Source: Verrucomicrobiota bacterium
GTDB lineage: Bacteria; Verrucomicrobiota; Verrucomicrobiia; Opitutales; Opitutaceae
Direction: 5' to 3'
Length of the DNA: 24,057 nt
NCBI GenBank assembly: GCA_023443985.1
Contig: JAEZSJ010000154.1
Span: 1-24,057, forward strand
Shown: positions 6,962-15,908 of the stretch, piece after piece
Numbering within the stretch: the first letter of the stretch is position 1
Layout of the letters: each line of letters begins with the position of its first letter
Notes under the pieces: model-generated
What the model was told of the DNA's origin: nothing
What the model saw: only the letters and a program-made list of their open reading frames with translations
Databases searched by the model: none
Program-made: the position numbers and the translations under genes

Positions 6962-9001
6962 ATGTTCTCCCCACGAAGCGGCGGTGTGTGTCTGGTGATG
7001 GCGTTGTCGGCTTTTGTCGGAGCGCTCCAGGGAAAACCGGAGAAACCGCTCGAGCGGAGCATGCCGGTCGCGGCGGACGAGCAGGTGCCGATCATCGACT
7101 TCTTCCGCCCCTCGCTGCTGCGGGACCCGCGGCTCAACGACGCCGGCACGATGTTTGCCGCGATGGTCACGGTCGGCGCGGACCGGGAGGAGCTCTTTGT
7201 CCATAATTTCGAGACGGGGTACTCCGACCGGTTGAGCGGGCTGGGCAACCGCGACATCTATGATTTCGACTGGCTGGACGACGAGCGGATCCTGTTCGCG
7301 TTGTCGTCGGCCAAGCGGTATCGAGAGGGTCTTTACGTGGTCGAGGCCGCGGACCTGGGCGAGAACTATTTCATCGATCTCCACAACGTGTCGTTGGTCG
7401 TCGCCCAGCCCGAGGCGGAGCGCATGCACCCGGTGGTCTGGATCAAGCACTCGGCCTACAACAACGGCAACGACGGCGGGGTCGTCCAGATCAACGCCGC
7501 CTTCCGCCCGAAGAACCCGTTCGGCGGGTCGGCCTACTTCGACCCGCGCTCGCTCGACCATGGGACCACGGCGCGGGTCATCCGCTCGTTTCCCAGCGCC
7601 ACCCCGGGCACCCCGACCTGGTACTCGACCGATCTGGACGGCAATCTCGCCTATGCGTACACGATCGAGAACGGTGTCCAGCGGTTGCTGCGGCTGGAGG
7701 GGCGTCGGTGGGTGGTCTGCCCGGTCGATCTCGACGAGATCGACATCGTGGGCAGCGACCGCGACGGCCAGATGATCGTCTGCGGGCCGCGCCAGGAGGG
7801 CCAACCGCGCGCGTTGCAATACATGGAGGCGGCGACCGGGAAGCTCGGCGACGTGATCTGGCAGGACGACCGCTACGATCCCTCCAACCTCCGGCTGTAC
7901 CGGCACCCGGTGACAAAACGGCTGCTGGGCATCCGCTTCGACCGCGCGATGCGGGAGACGATCTGGTTCGACGAGGCCTACCGGAAGATCCAGCAGGCCA
8001 TCGCACAGTTTCTCCCCGGGCTCACCGTGCAGATCCTCGGCAGCGACAAGGCGGAGCGCCGCTTCTTCGTCGCCGCCTCATCCGACCGCAGCCCGGTCGT
8101 CTACTACACGGTCGATCTGGAGAAGCGCATCATCGGGCCCGTGAAGCGTCAGGCCCCTTGGATCGATCCCGCCCGCACGAGCCCGACCTCGGTCGTCGGC
8201 TACAAGTCGCGCGACGGGTACGCCCTGGAGGGTTATCTCACCCTGCCGGCCGGGACGTCGAAGACCAAGCCGGCGCCGTTGGTGGTTCTGGCGCATGGCG
8301 GACCCTGGGTGCGCGACACCTGGGGCTACGACAGCGAGGTGCAGTTTCTGGCGAGCCGCGGCTACGCGGTTTTCCAGCCCAACTACCGCGGTTCGACCGG
8401 CTACCAGTGGCGCTTCCCGGTCTCCGACAACTACGAGTTTCGCAAGATGCACGACGACGTGACCGACGGGGTGCGGAAGGTCCTCAAGACCGGGCTGCTC
8501 GACGGCGACCGGGTCGCCATCATGGGGTGGTCGTTCGGCGGCTATCTCGCGCTCAGCGGGGCGGCGCACGACGGCGAGCTCTATCGTTGCGCCGTGGCGC
8601 TCTCCGGCGTGTACGACTGGGAGCAGGTCATGCGGGAGTCGAAAGCGGAGGAGTATGTGCGGGGTCGTTACGGTTTTCTCCGCCGCAATCTGGGTGATCC
8701 CAAGACCAACAAGGCGAAGTTCGACGAGATCTCGCCGTTGCGCCATGTGGCCAAGGTGAAGATCCCGATGTTTGTCGGCCACGGCAGGGCGGATGTCATC
8801 GCCGATCCCAACCAGTCCCGCCGGCTGATCGCGGCGCTGAAGGAACACGGGGTGCCGGTGGTCTCGCGCTTTGAGAGCGGGGAGGGCCACGGAATGGCGC
8901 AGATGAAGAACCGGATCGAGATGTATGCGGAGATCGAGAAATTCCTCGCGCAGAACATGGCCCCGCGGACCGGCGCGCCGACGGTGGCCAAGAGCCCTTG
9001 A
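6962..9001 (+). CDS. Secreted S9-family (prolyl oligopeptidase-type) serine peptidase
   Basis: Predicted exported peptidase of 679 residues that would cleave short peptides, often next to proline or as dipeptidyl/acylaminoacyl peptidase; the exact specificity is not readable. The N-terminus (1-24, GVCLVMALSAFVGALQG core) is a plausible signal peptide. Residues about 40-430 form the beta-propeller part, with repeats such as DIYDFDWLDDERILFALS. The alpha/beta-hydrolase domain (about 440-670) has the oxyanion region LAHGGPWVRDTWGYD and PNYRGSTGY, nucleophile S524 in GWSFGGY, acid D611 (GRADVIADP) and H643 (EGHGMAQ), so the triad is complete. The ATG at 6962 places the hydrophobic core at the right distance. 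It follows the oxidase cluster after 58 nt but is functionally unrelated and may have its own promoter. It converges on the following minus-strand gene, 34 nt away. Confidence 0.92.
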   Translation: MFSPRSGGVCLVMALSAFVGALQGKPEKPLERSMPVAADEQVPIIDFFRPSLLRDPRLNDAGTMFAAMVTVGADREELFVHNFETGYSDRLSGLGNRDIYDFDWLDDERILFALSSAKRYREGLYVVEAADLGENYFIDLHNVSLVVAQPEAERMHPVVWIKHSAYNNGNDGGVVQINAAFRPKNPFGGSAYFDPRSLDHGTTARVIRSFPSATPGTPTWYSTDLDGNLAYAYTIENGVQRLLRLEGRRWVVCPVDLDEIDIVGSDRDGQMIVCGPRQEGQPRALQYMEAATGKLGDVIWQDDRYDPSNLRLYRHPVTKRLLGIRFDRAMRETIWFDEAYRKIQQAIAQFLPGLTVQILGSDKAERRFFVAASSDRSPVVYYTVDLEKRIIGPVKRQAPWIDPARTSPTSVVGYKSRDGYALEGYLTLPAGTSKTKPAPLVVLAHGGPWVRDTWGYDSEVQFLASRGYAVFQPNYRGSTGYQWRFPVSDNYEFRKMHDDVTDGVRKVLKTGLLDGDRVAIMGWSFGGYLALSGAAHDGELYRCAVALSGVYDWEQVMRESKAEEYVRGRYGFLRRNLGDPKTNKAKFDEISPLRHVAKVKIPMFVGHGRADVIADPNQSRRLIAALKEHGVPVVSRFESGEGHGMAQMKNRIEMYAEIEKFLAQNMAPRTGAPTVAKSP

Positions 9002-9035
9002 GCAGTCCCGTGTGGCGCCCCGCCAGGGAACCGCG

Positions 9036-9296
9036 TCACTCGTCCGGTTCGCTCCCGTCGTCCGGATCGGGCTCGTCCTGATCCGGTCCGCCGCCTACGA
9101 AGAAGCCTTCCTTCTCAAGCAGGGCGAGCACCTCCGCCGTGACCGTTTCCCGCTGGGCGGGATCGAGACCGGAGTGGTTTTCCGCAAGCCACTCCAACAG
9201 GAGGGGCCGTGCCTCGGCCGGTTTGGTGACGCCTTCCAGCAGGTTGTCGGCCTCGTCGGCCGCGGCGTTGATGACGGCATGGACGTTGGTGCTCAT
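9036..9296 (-). CDS. Small acidic hypothetical protein (86 aa)
   Basis: I do not recognise it. From the ATG at 9296 the product has 86 residues: a helical body (about 1-66, with ADEADNLLEGVTKPAEAR and LLLEWLAENHSGLD) and a very acidic tail, GGGPDQDEPDPDDGSEPDE. There is no signal peptide, membrane helix or cysteine. A longer frame starts at 9341, but the extra residues (MRAFCATAPVSYVPH) look random. Amphipathic helices with a clear coding-like composition suggest a real cytoplasmic protein, possibly a small binding partner. It lies downstream of typA behind a terminator-like hairpin, so probably has its own promoter in 9297-9401, where I could not identify convincing boxes. Confidence 0.65.
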   Translation of the reverse strand: MSTNVHAVINAAADEADNLLEGVTKPAEARPLLLEWLAENHSGLDPAQRETVTAEVLALLEKEGFFVGGGPDQDEPDPDDGSEPDE

Positions 9297-9401
9297 GTGC
9301 GGAACGTACGAGACCGGCGCAGTCGCGCAAAACGCGCGCACGCCGAATTCGCCCGAGCCTGGCAGTCGGTGTGTGACGGGTGTCCGGGCGGACCAAGAAG
9401 A

Positions 9402-9427
9402 AGGCGCGCCGCAACAACGGCGCGCCT
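9402..9427 (-). terminator. Intrinsic terminator-like hairpin after typA
   Basis: A perfect 9-bp stem (AGGCGCGCC / GGCGCGCCT) with the 8-nt loop GCAACAAC in plus orientation. On the minus strand it is followed by TTCTTCTT, a broken U-tract, 70 nt beyond the typA stop. The U-tract direction fits termination of typA rather than of anything on the plus strand. Confidence 0.7.
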
Positions 9428-9496
9428 GTGTTCCTGCCGGGATCGTGCCGGCCCGCAGACGCGCTGGCGGGCGGCGTCTGGCGGCGGTGGTGCGGT

Positions 9497-11314
9497 TCAG
9501 CCTTGGGCGGCGTTCGCGGCCCGCTTGCGTTTGTTGGCGTCGAGGATGCGCTTGCGCAGGCGGATGTGGTGCGGCGTGGCCTCGACGTATTCGTCGGGCG
9601 CGATGTACTCGATCGCGCGTTCGAGCGAGAAACGGATCGGGGGCGCCAGCTGGATGCCCTTGCCTTCACCCTGGGAGCGCACGTTGGAGAGGTGTTTCTC
9701 CTTGGTCGGGTTGATCGGCATGTCCTCGGCGCGCGGATTCTCACCGACGATCATGCCCTCGTACACCTCGTCGCCGGGCCCCACGAAGAGCTTGCCGCGC
9801 TCGGCGAGGTAATCGAGGGCGTAGGCGGTGGCGACGCCCGGATCAGTGGCGATGAGCGTGCCGGTGATGCGGGTCTTCAGCTCGCCCACATGCAGGCCGT
9901 ACTCCTTGAAGAGATGGCTCATCACGCCGCGGCCGCTGGTCATGTTGACGAGGTCGATCTCGAAGCCGATCAGGCCCCGGGTGGTGATCGTGGCCTCGAT
10001 CATCGTGGAGCCGTGGTGCTTCTCCATGTTCGTGATCTGGCCCTTGCGGTTGGCGAGGTTCTGCATGATCGCGCCGACGCATTCCTCGGGGATCTCGACC
10101 CAGAGGGTCTCGTAGGGCTCGAGGGTCTGGCCGTCCTCGACCTTCGTGATGACGCTCGGGCGGGAGACGAGGAGTTCGTAGCCCTCGCGGCGCATCGTCT
10201 CGACGAGCACGGCGATCTGCATGGCGCCGCGGGCCTTGATGTTGATCACGCCGGCGGTGTCGGTGTCCTCGACGCTGATGGAGATGTTCGTCTTCGCCTC
10301 CTTGAAGATGCGGTCGCGGACCTGGCGGGAGGTGACGAACTTGCCGTCCTTGCCGACGAGCGGGCCGTCGTTGACGGCGAGCTGCATCTCCAGGGTCGGC
10401 GGGTCGATCTGCGTGAAGGGCAGGGGAACGGCGTCGTCGGCCATGGCGATGGTGTCGCCGATGTCGATGTCGTCGAAGCCCGAGAGGCCGACGATGTTGC
10501 CCGCCACGGCGTTGGAGGACTCGTTGGTGCCGAGGCCGGAGTATTCGAAGACCTTCGTGACCTTGGCGCGGACGCGCTTCTGGTCGGAGTGGCGGATCAC
10601 CCAGACGGGGTCGCCGACGGTGATCTTGCCGCCGAGGATCTTGCCGATGGCGATACGGCCCACGTAGTCGCTCCAATCGATGTTGGAGACAAGCATGTGG
10701 AAAGGCTGGTTGGGGCGCGCGAACGGCGGCGGGATGTGCTCGAGGATCGCGGTGAAGAGCGGGCTCATGTCCTTCTTCTCGTCCTCGAGGCGGCGCATCA
10801 TGTAGCCGTCGCGGGCCGATCCATAGACGACCGGTGCGTCGAACTGCTCCTCGGTGGCGTTGAGCTCCAGCAACAGCTCGAGCACCTTCTCGTAGGAGCG
10901 CTTCGGGTCGGAGTTCTCGCGGTCGATCTTGTTGACGACGATGATGACCTTGAGGCCGTGCTGCAGCGCCTTGCGGAGGACAAAGCGGGTCTGCGCCTGC
11001 GGGCCGTCGTAGGCGTCGACGAGCAGGAGAACGCCGTCGACCATGCGGAGGGCGCGTTCGACCTCGCCGCCGAAATCGGCGTGTCCGGGGGTGTCGACGA
11101 TGTTGATGATCTTGTCCTGCCAATGGACGGACGTGTTCTTGGCCTTGATCGTGATGCCCTTCTCGCGCTCGAGGTCCATGGAGTCCATGGCGCGCTCCTC
11201 GACCTGCTGGTTGGCGCGGAACACACCGCCTTCTTTGAGCAATTTGTCGACGAGGGTGGTCTTCCCATGGTCGACGTGGGCGATGATGGCGATGTTGCGG
11301 ATGGATTGGTTCAT
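9497..11314 (-). CDS. typA: Ribosome-associated translational GTPase TypA/BipA
   Basis: Translation-factor GTPase of 605 residues, close to the usual length. It binds the 70S ribosome at the elongation-factor site and in other bacteria assists 50S assembly and stress or cold growth. The GTPase domain shows G1 AHVDHGKTT (K18, T19), G2 around EKGITIKAKNTS, G3 DTPGH (74-78) and G4 NKID (128-131). The EF-G-like second, third and fifth domains follow, including RGLIGFEIDLVNMTSGRG and the BipA-type C-terminal domain with the basic end RKRILDANKRKRAANAAQG. The start at 11314 puts MNQSIRNIAIIAHVDHGKTT in the standard place; the 34 upstream residues of the open frame are not protein-like. A strong terminator from the upstream gene lies 101 nt before the start, so typA probably has its own promoter. 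Confidence 0.97.
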   Translation of the reverse strand: MNQSIRNIAIIAHVDHGKTTLVDKLLKEGGVFRANQQVEERAMDSMDLEREKGITIKAKNTSVHWQDKIINIVDTPGHADFGGEVERALRMVDGVLLLVDAYDGPQAQTRFVLRKALQHGLKVIIVVNKIDRENSDPKRSYEKVLELLLELNATEEQFDAPVVYGSARDGYMMRRLEDEKKDMSPLFTAILEHIPPPFARPNQPFHMLVSNIDWSDYVGRIAIGKILGGKITVGDPVWVIRHSDQKRVRAKVTKVFEYSGLGTNESSNAVAGNIVGLSGFDDIDIGDTIAMADDAVPLPFTQIDPPTLEMQLAVNDGPLVGKDGKFVTSRQVRDRIFKEAKTNISISVEDTDTAGVINIKARGAMQIAVLVETMRREGYELLVSRPSVITKVEDGQTLEPYETLWVEIPEECVGAIMQNLANRKGQITNMEKHHGSTMIEATITTRGLIGFEIDLVNMTSGRGVMSHLFKEYGLHVGELKTRITGTLIATDPGVATAYALDYLAERGKLFVGPGDEVYEGMIVGENPRAEDMPINPTKEKHLSNVRSQGEGKGIQLAPPIRFSLERAIEYIAPDEYVEATPHHIRLRKRILDANKRKRAANAAQG

Positions 11315-11378
11315 GGCACTGAGGCGGGACAAGCCGGCGACGGTGCGGGGGGCGGACGGGCCCTGCAAGCGGGAAACG

Positions 11379-11400
11379 GACCGGGCTTCCGGACCCGGTC
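11379..11400 (-). other. Hairpin in the typA leader
   Basis: The stem GACCGGG / CCCGGTC (7 bp, perfect) encloses the 8-nt loop CTTCCGGA. It sits between the surA-like terminator and the typA start, 65 nt upstream of the latter. It could be a second terminator stem, although no U-tract follows, or structure in the typA leader. Its function is unknown. Confidence 0.35.
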
Positions 11401-11414
11401 GGCCGGCGCACCAC

Positions 11415-11440
11415 AAAAAAGCCGCACCTTCCGGTGCGGC
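11415..11440 (-). terminator. Rho-independent terminator ending the rnc-mfd-surA-like block
   Basis: On the minus strand an 8-bp perfect stem GCCGCACC / GGTGCGGC with the GNRA-type loop GGAA is followed immediately by TTTTTT. It starts 15 nt after the stop of the peptidyl-prolyl isomerase-like gene. This is a textbook intrinsic terminator. Confidence 0.92.
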
Positions 11441-11454
11441 GCAAAGAGCGGGGC

Positions 11455-12450
11455 TCAGTAGTATTTCACGTAGCCGTTGCGGCGCAGCCGCTCGAGCCAG
11501 CGTTCCTGGGCGTCACGCGCCATCTGGGAGACGAGGATACGCTCGATCTCGCCGCGCACGTCGGCGATGGGCTGGATGCCGGCGTATTTGCGGTCGGCCA
11601 CGTAGAGGATGTAGGCGGCATCCTGCAGGACGATCGGCTTGGTGAACTGCCCCTTCTCGAGGGTGAAGAGCTCGTCGACGAACTCCTTGCGGAGGTCGGT
11701 GCGCTTTTGCCAGCCCCAGTCGCCGCCGCGGTTCTTGCGGGCGTCCTGGCTGACGTCCTTGGCGACGTCCTCGAACTTCTCGCCGGCGTTCAGGCGGGCG
11801 ATGACGTTCTCGGCGGCCGCAAGGAGTTCGGTTTCAGTGAGGGCGTTGCGGTTGATCTGGATGAGGCGGAGATCGACGGCGTCGTCCTGGTAGAACTTGT
11901 CCTTGTTCTCGTTGTAGTACGTCTCGATCTTCACCGGGCTGACCATGCTCGTGCTTTTCCGCATCTCTTGCCGCATGTAGCTGTAGATGATGTCTTCCTC
12001 GACCTCGCGGCGGTACTCCTTCTGCGTCTTGCCGCGGGACCGGAGGTAGGCGAGGAACTTCGAACGGTCGCCCTCGAACTGCTCCGCCTGGGTCACCGCG
12101 ATCTCCTGGTCGACGTAATACGGCGGAATCTTCTTCTTCTCGTCCTTGCGGAATTCTTTGATGATCAGGACGCGGTCGATGAGGTTCTGAATGACATCGC
12201 TCTGCAATCCTTCGAGGGCTCGGTTGTACTCGGCCTCGGTCTTGTATTGGCGTTGGATTTCGGGGATGAGGGGCCCGAGTTCGCGGCGTACCTCCTCGAC
12301 GGTGATCGCCTTGTCCTCCACGACCGCCACGATGCCGTTTTCATAGCGCAAATCGAGGTTGTCCTTGGGCTTGGCCTCTTCGGCTTGCACTCGACCGGCA
12401 AGCAGGAACAACGCCGCGGCGGCACCGAGCAATGTGGGGCGAACGATCAT
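11455..12450 (-). CDS. SurA-like periplasmic chaperone (parvulin-type, probably inactive as isomerase)
   Basis: Predicted periplasmic folding factor for outer-membrane proteins, 331 residues. A signal peptide covers 1-23 (LLGAAAALFLLAGRVQA, cleavage before EEAK). A SurA-type helical chaperone region spans about 35-185 (GIVAVVEDKAITVEEVRREL, typical of the family), and a parvulin-like domain spans about 190-290 (GEKFEDVAKDVSQD, NRGGDWGWQKR, KGQFTKPIVLQDAAY). The two histidines usually conserved in active parvulins are replaced: L196 where RHI is expected, and Y280 where the GxH near the domain end is expected. This suggests chaperone rather than isomerase activity, as an inference. The C-terminal helix ends RRNGYVKYY. 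The ATG at 12450 overlaps the mfd stop as ATGA, so it is probably translated by coupling to mfd. A strong terminator follows. Confidence 0.88.
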   Translation of the reverse strand: MIVRPTLLGAAAALFLLAGRVQAEEAKPKDNLDLRYENGIVAVVEDKAITVEEVRRELGPLIPEIQRQYKTEAEYNRALEGLQSDVIQNLIDRVLIIKEFRKDEKKKIPPYYVDQEIAVTQAEQFEGDRSKFLAYLRSRGKTQKEYRREVEEDIIYSYMRQEMRKSTSMVSPVKIETYYNENKDKFYQDDAVDLRLIQINRNALTETELLAAAENVIARLNAGEKFEDVAKDVSQDARKNRGGDWGWQKRTDLRKEFVDELFTLEKGQFTKPIVLQDAAYILYVADRKYAGIQPIADVRGEIERILVSQMARDAQERWLERLRRNGYVKYY

Positions 12451-15400
12451 GGGTTTGGGAGATTGTTCAGGAACGAGCAGATTTCGCGGAGTCTTTTTTG
12501 CGCAGTTGGGGCGGTCAAGCGGGGAAACCTGCCCGACAGCTGGCAATAGTCGTCGCTGCGGCCGCTCGCGCGCAAGCACTTCAGGCGATTGCCATCCGTC
12601 TCGACCGACAGAATCCGCTTCTGTTCCGCGCGCACGCGGATCTCCGTCACTGCCAGCAGCGCGCGCACCTCCTCGCCGAACGCGCCGAAACGGTCCTTCA
12701 GATCGGCCTCCACCTGCCGCACATCGGCGAGGCTCTCGGCGATCGCCAGCCGGCGGTAGATGTCGATGCGCAGGCGCGCCTCGGTGATGTAGGCGGAGGG
12801 CACGCGGGCCTGGATCGGCTCACAATCGCCGCCCTCCATCTCGGCGTCCTTCAGCGCGGTGTAGCCGTCCTGTTTGCGGCCGCGGCCCGGGTCCGCGGTC
12901 GCGTCGCCTTCGCCGACAAACACGAAGTCCAGCTTCACGCTCGCCCGCAGGCGGGCGGCCGACTTCTCGCCCTTCAGCCGGGCGACACTCTGGCGGAGCA
13001 ACTGGCAGTAGAGCTCGAAGCCCACCCCGGCCACGTGCCCGCTCTGTTCCGGGCCGAGCAGGTTGCCCGCACCGCGGAGCTCGAGGTCGCGCATGGCGAT
13101 GCGGAAGCCGGCGCCGAGCTGGTTGTACTGGCGGATGGCGTTGAGCCGGTTGCGGGCGAGGTCGAGCAGGCGCGCGTGCCGGTGGAGCAGGAGGTACGCG
13201 TACGCCTGGTGGCGAAAGCGCCCGACTCGGCCGCGCAGCTGGTAGAGTTGCGAGAGCCCGAAACGGTCCGCGCCTTCGATGATGATCGTGTTGCAGTTCG
13301 GAATATCCAGGCCGCTCTCGATGATCGTGGTGCAGACGAGCACCTGATAGCGCCCCGCCACGAAGTCCGTCATGACGCGTTCGAGTTCCGTCTCGTCCAT
13401 CTGGCCGTGCCCCACACCCACGCTGATCTCCGGCATCAGCTGGCGAAGGTGTTGCGCGACCGCCTCGATGGTCTGCACGCGGTTGTGCAGGTAGAAGACC
13501 TGTCCGCCCCGGCGCACCTCGTGCCGGATCGCTTCCGTGACGAGCTTGTCGTCGTAGCTCTTCACGATGGTCTGGATCGGGAGGCGGTCCACCGGCGGAG
13601 TCTCGATCACACTGAGGTCGCGCGCGCCGACCAGCGCCAGGTAGAGGGTGCGCGGGATCGGTGTCGCGCTCATCGACACCATGTCGACGCTCGAACGCCA
13701 GCGTTTGAACGCCTCCTTGTGCTTCACACCGAACCGCTGCTCCTCGTCGATCACCACCAGCCCGAGGTCGCGGAAGACCAGGTCGCGCTGCAGGAGCCGG
13801 TGCGTGCCGATCACGATGTCGATCTTGCCGGACGCCGCGCCGGCGAGGATGCGCGCCTGCTCCTGGCGCGTGCGGAACCGGCTGAGCATCTCCACCACGA
13901 CCGGATACCCGGCCATGCGTTCGCTGAACGTGTTGAAATGCTGCTGGGCGAGCACCGTCGTCGGCACGAGCACGGCGACCTGTTTGCCGCCCATGACCGC
14001 CTTGAACGCCGCCCGGATCGCCACTTCGGTCTTGCCGAAGCCGACATCGCCGCAGATGAGCCGGTCCGTGGGGCGCGCCTTCTCCAGGTCGCCCTTCGTG
14101 TCCTGGATCGCGCGGAGCTGGTCGGGCGTCTCGGTGTACGGGAACGACGCCTCGAACTCCTGCTGCCACACCGTATCCGGTCCCATAGCATGGCCGGGCT
14201 GGCTGTCGCGTTTGGCCTGCACCTCGAGGAGCTCGGCGGCGAGGTCGATGGTGGCGCGTTCGGCGGCCTGGCGGGTCTTCTCCCAGCGGTTCGAGCCGAT
14301 CTTCGCGAGCGTCGGCTTCGTCTTCGAGAGCCCGACATAGCGGCTGAGCAGGTGCGACTCCTGCAACGGGACGTGCAGCGTGATCTGGTCGGCGAACTCG
14401 ACCGAGAGCACCTCGCGCGTCTGGCCGCCGGACTCGATTCGGGTGAGCCCGCGGAAGATGCCGATGCCGTGTTGAAGGTGGACGACGTGGTCGCCCTCGA
14501 CGAGGTCGGCGAAGTCGAGCATCTGGTCGACCTGCGAGGTCTGCACGACCGCGCGGCGGGCGCCGGGCCGGCGCTGCCGGTGGCGGCCGAAGATCTCGGT
14601 CTCGGAGACGAGGACAACCCCGGCGCAGCCCTCCGGCAGCCCGGTCCAGCCCGGGCCGTGGGTCGCGCCGCGGGCGAGCTTGCAGCCCTCGTCGAGCGAG
14701 CCGCGGCTCCAGACGATGCGCGGAATCCGGATCTTCTCCTCCGCGAGGATCTCGCGCACGCGGTTCTCTTCGCCCTCGCGTGGCAGGATAAAATGGATGC
14801 GCCAGCCGGCGGCGGCCCAGTCCCTCACCTCGAGCAGGAAACGGCGCCGCGCCTCCTGCTCCGCGTTGAGCCGGTCCTCGGCGATCAGGTGCGGTTCGGG
14901 TTGGGTGCGGTGGAGCGCCAGACTGGTGGTGTCCCACGGTTCCGTGTCGGCGGCGCCGGCGAAGAGTTCGTCGTCCTCGTCGAGGTCGAAGAGCCCGCCG
15001 AGCCAGTCGCCGCGGCCGGCGCGCGGGGCGAAGAGCGCCGCCAGACCGGCGGCGAGGTCCGCGGGCCGATCCTGCGCCTCGGAGGTGGCGCGAAGCTCGT
15101 CGGCATAGCCGGCCGCGAGCCCGGGCGGGTCGACGGCGAGCACGTGCGTGCGCGGTCCGAGGTAGGAGGCGAGGCCGGCCTGTGCCGCCGGCAGCTCGAG
15201 GCTGGGGCTCGCGGTGAGCACGACCGTGTCCAGCTTTTCGCCCGAGCGCTGCGTGACGGGGTCGAACTGCCGGAGCTCGTCGATCTCATCGCCGAAGAAG
15301 TCGATGCGCACCGGGGCATCGGCGGTCACCGGAAAGACATCGATGATGCCGCCACGCACCGCGTATTGGCCCGGTTGCTCGCAGACCGGCTCGTGGTCGT

Positions 15401-15887
15401 AGTCGAGCTCGGCGAGGCGTTCGAGCAGCTCCTGGAACGGTTGTCGGCCACCGGTGGCGAGGGTGAGCTCGCGCACCGCGAGCGCATCGATCGCCGGCAC
15501 GGGCTCGAAGAGCGCCGCCGGCGTGGTGACGAGGACGAGGGTCTCGTTCCATTGCTCGCCGGAGAAACCGCGGCGCGCCCGCAGCCGGCCGAGGGCGGCG
15601 AGCCGCTCGCTGGCGATCGTGAAGGCCTCGCGCATGCCGGTCTGCGGGTCCGGCCGGGGGGGGAGCACGGCGAGCTCGAGCGTTCGGGTGTCGCCGGAAA
15701 GCGAATGCGCGAGACGGAGGTCCTCGACGAGCCGCTCGGCCGCGCGGGCGTGCGGGGTGAGGACGAGCCAGACGGGCGCGGCGCGCCGCCGGAGCAGCTC
15801 GTCCGCCACGAACGGCACCGCGGCGCTGCAGACGCCGGTGAGACGCGTGCGCGCAGGCAGGGCGCTGGGCGGGCGGTCGGCCGCCAT
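12447..15887 (-). CDS. mfd: Transcription-repair coupling factor Mfd
   Basis: Large ATP-driven DNA translocase (1146 residues, full length) that pushes stalled RNA polymerase off DNA damage and recruits the UvrABC repair proteins. The N-terminal third is the UvrB-like module (e.g. VRGGIIDVFPVTADAPVRID and FFGDEIDELRQFDPVTQRS). The RNA-polymerase interaction (CarD-like) domain is at about 455-520, beginning DLVEGDHVVHLQHGIGIFRG. The RecG-like motor has motif I GDVGFGKT (613-620, K619), DEEQ (714-717), SATPIPRTL, and the late motifs TIIESGLDIPNCNT and QLRGRVGR. The C-terminal TRCF domain follows (about 1000-1120). The start at 15887 lies 21 nt after the HDOD stop; the final codons overlap the surA-like start. 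Gene order links repair to RNA processing and envelope folding, which looks like operon packing rather than a shared pathway. Confidence 0.98.
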   Translation of the reverse strand: MAADRPPSALPARTRLTGVCSAAVPFVADELLRRRAAPVWLVLTPHARAAERLVEDLRLAHSLSGDTRTLELAVLPPRPDPQTGMREAFTIASERLAALGRLRARRGFSGEQWNETLVLVTTPAALFEPVPAIDALAVRELTLATGGRQPFQELLERLAELDYDHEPVCEQPGQYAVRGGIIDVFPVTADAPVRIDFFGDEIDELRQFDPVTQRSGEKLDTVVLTASPSLELPAAQAGLASYLGPRTHVLAVDPPGLAAGYADELRATSEAQDRPADLAAGLAALFAPRAGRGDWLGGLFDLDEDDELFAGAADTEPWDTTSLALHRTQPEPHLIAEDRLNAEQEARRRFLLEVRDWAAAGWRIHFILPREGEENRVREILAEEKIRIPRIVWSRGSLDEGCKLARGATHGPGWTGLPEGCAGVVLVSETEIFGRHRQRRPGARRAVVQTSQVDQMLDFADLVEGDHVVHLQHGIGIFRGLTRIESGGQTREVLSVEFADQITLHVPLQESHLLSRYVGLSKTKPTLAKIGSNRWEKTRQAAERATIDLAAELLEVQAKRDSQPGHAMGPDTVWQQEFEASFPYTETPDQLRAIQDTKGDLEKARPTDRLICGDVGFGKTEVAIRAAFKAVMGGKQVAVLVPTTVLAQQHFNTFSERMAGYPVVVEMLSRFRTRQEQARILAGAASGKIDIVIGTHRLLQRDLVFRDLGLVVIDEEQRFGVKHKEAFKRWRSSVDMVSMSATPIPRTLYLALVGARDLSVIETPPVDRLPIQTIVKSYDDKLVTEAIRHEVRRGGQVFYLHNRVQTIEAVAQHLRQLMPEISVGVGHGQMDETELERVMTDFVAGRYQVLVCTTIIESGLDIPNCNTIIIEGADRFGLSQLYQLRGRVGRFRHQAYAYLLLHRHARLLDLARNRLNAIRQYNQLGAGFRIAMRDLELRGAGNLLGPEQSGHVAGVGFELYCQLLRQSVARLKGEKSAARLRASVKLDFVFVGEGDATADPGRGRKQDGYTALKDAEMEGGDCEPIQARVPSAYITEARLRIDIYRRLAIAESLADVRQVEADLKDRFGAFGEEVRALLAVTEIRVRAEQKRILSVETDGNRLKCLRASGRSDDYCQLSGRFPRLTAPTAQKRLREICSFLNNLPNP

Positions 15888-15908
15888 GGCTCCGGGATGC
15901 GCGCCCCC

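Noticed and set aside
9380..11461. Plus-strand open frame of 693 codons across typA
   Set aside because: Antisense shadow of typA, rich in Asp, Leu, Val and Ala by codon mirroring; no recognisable motif.
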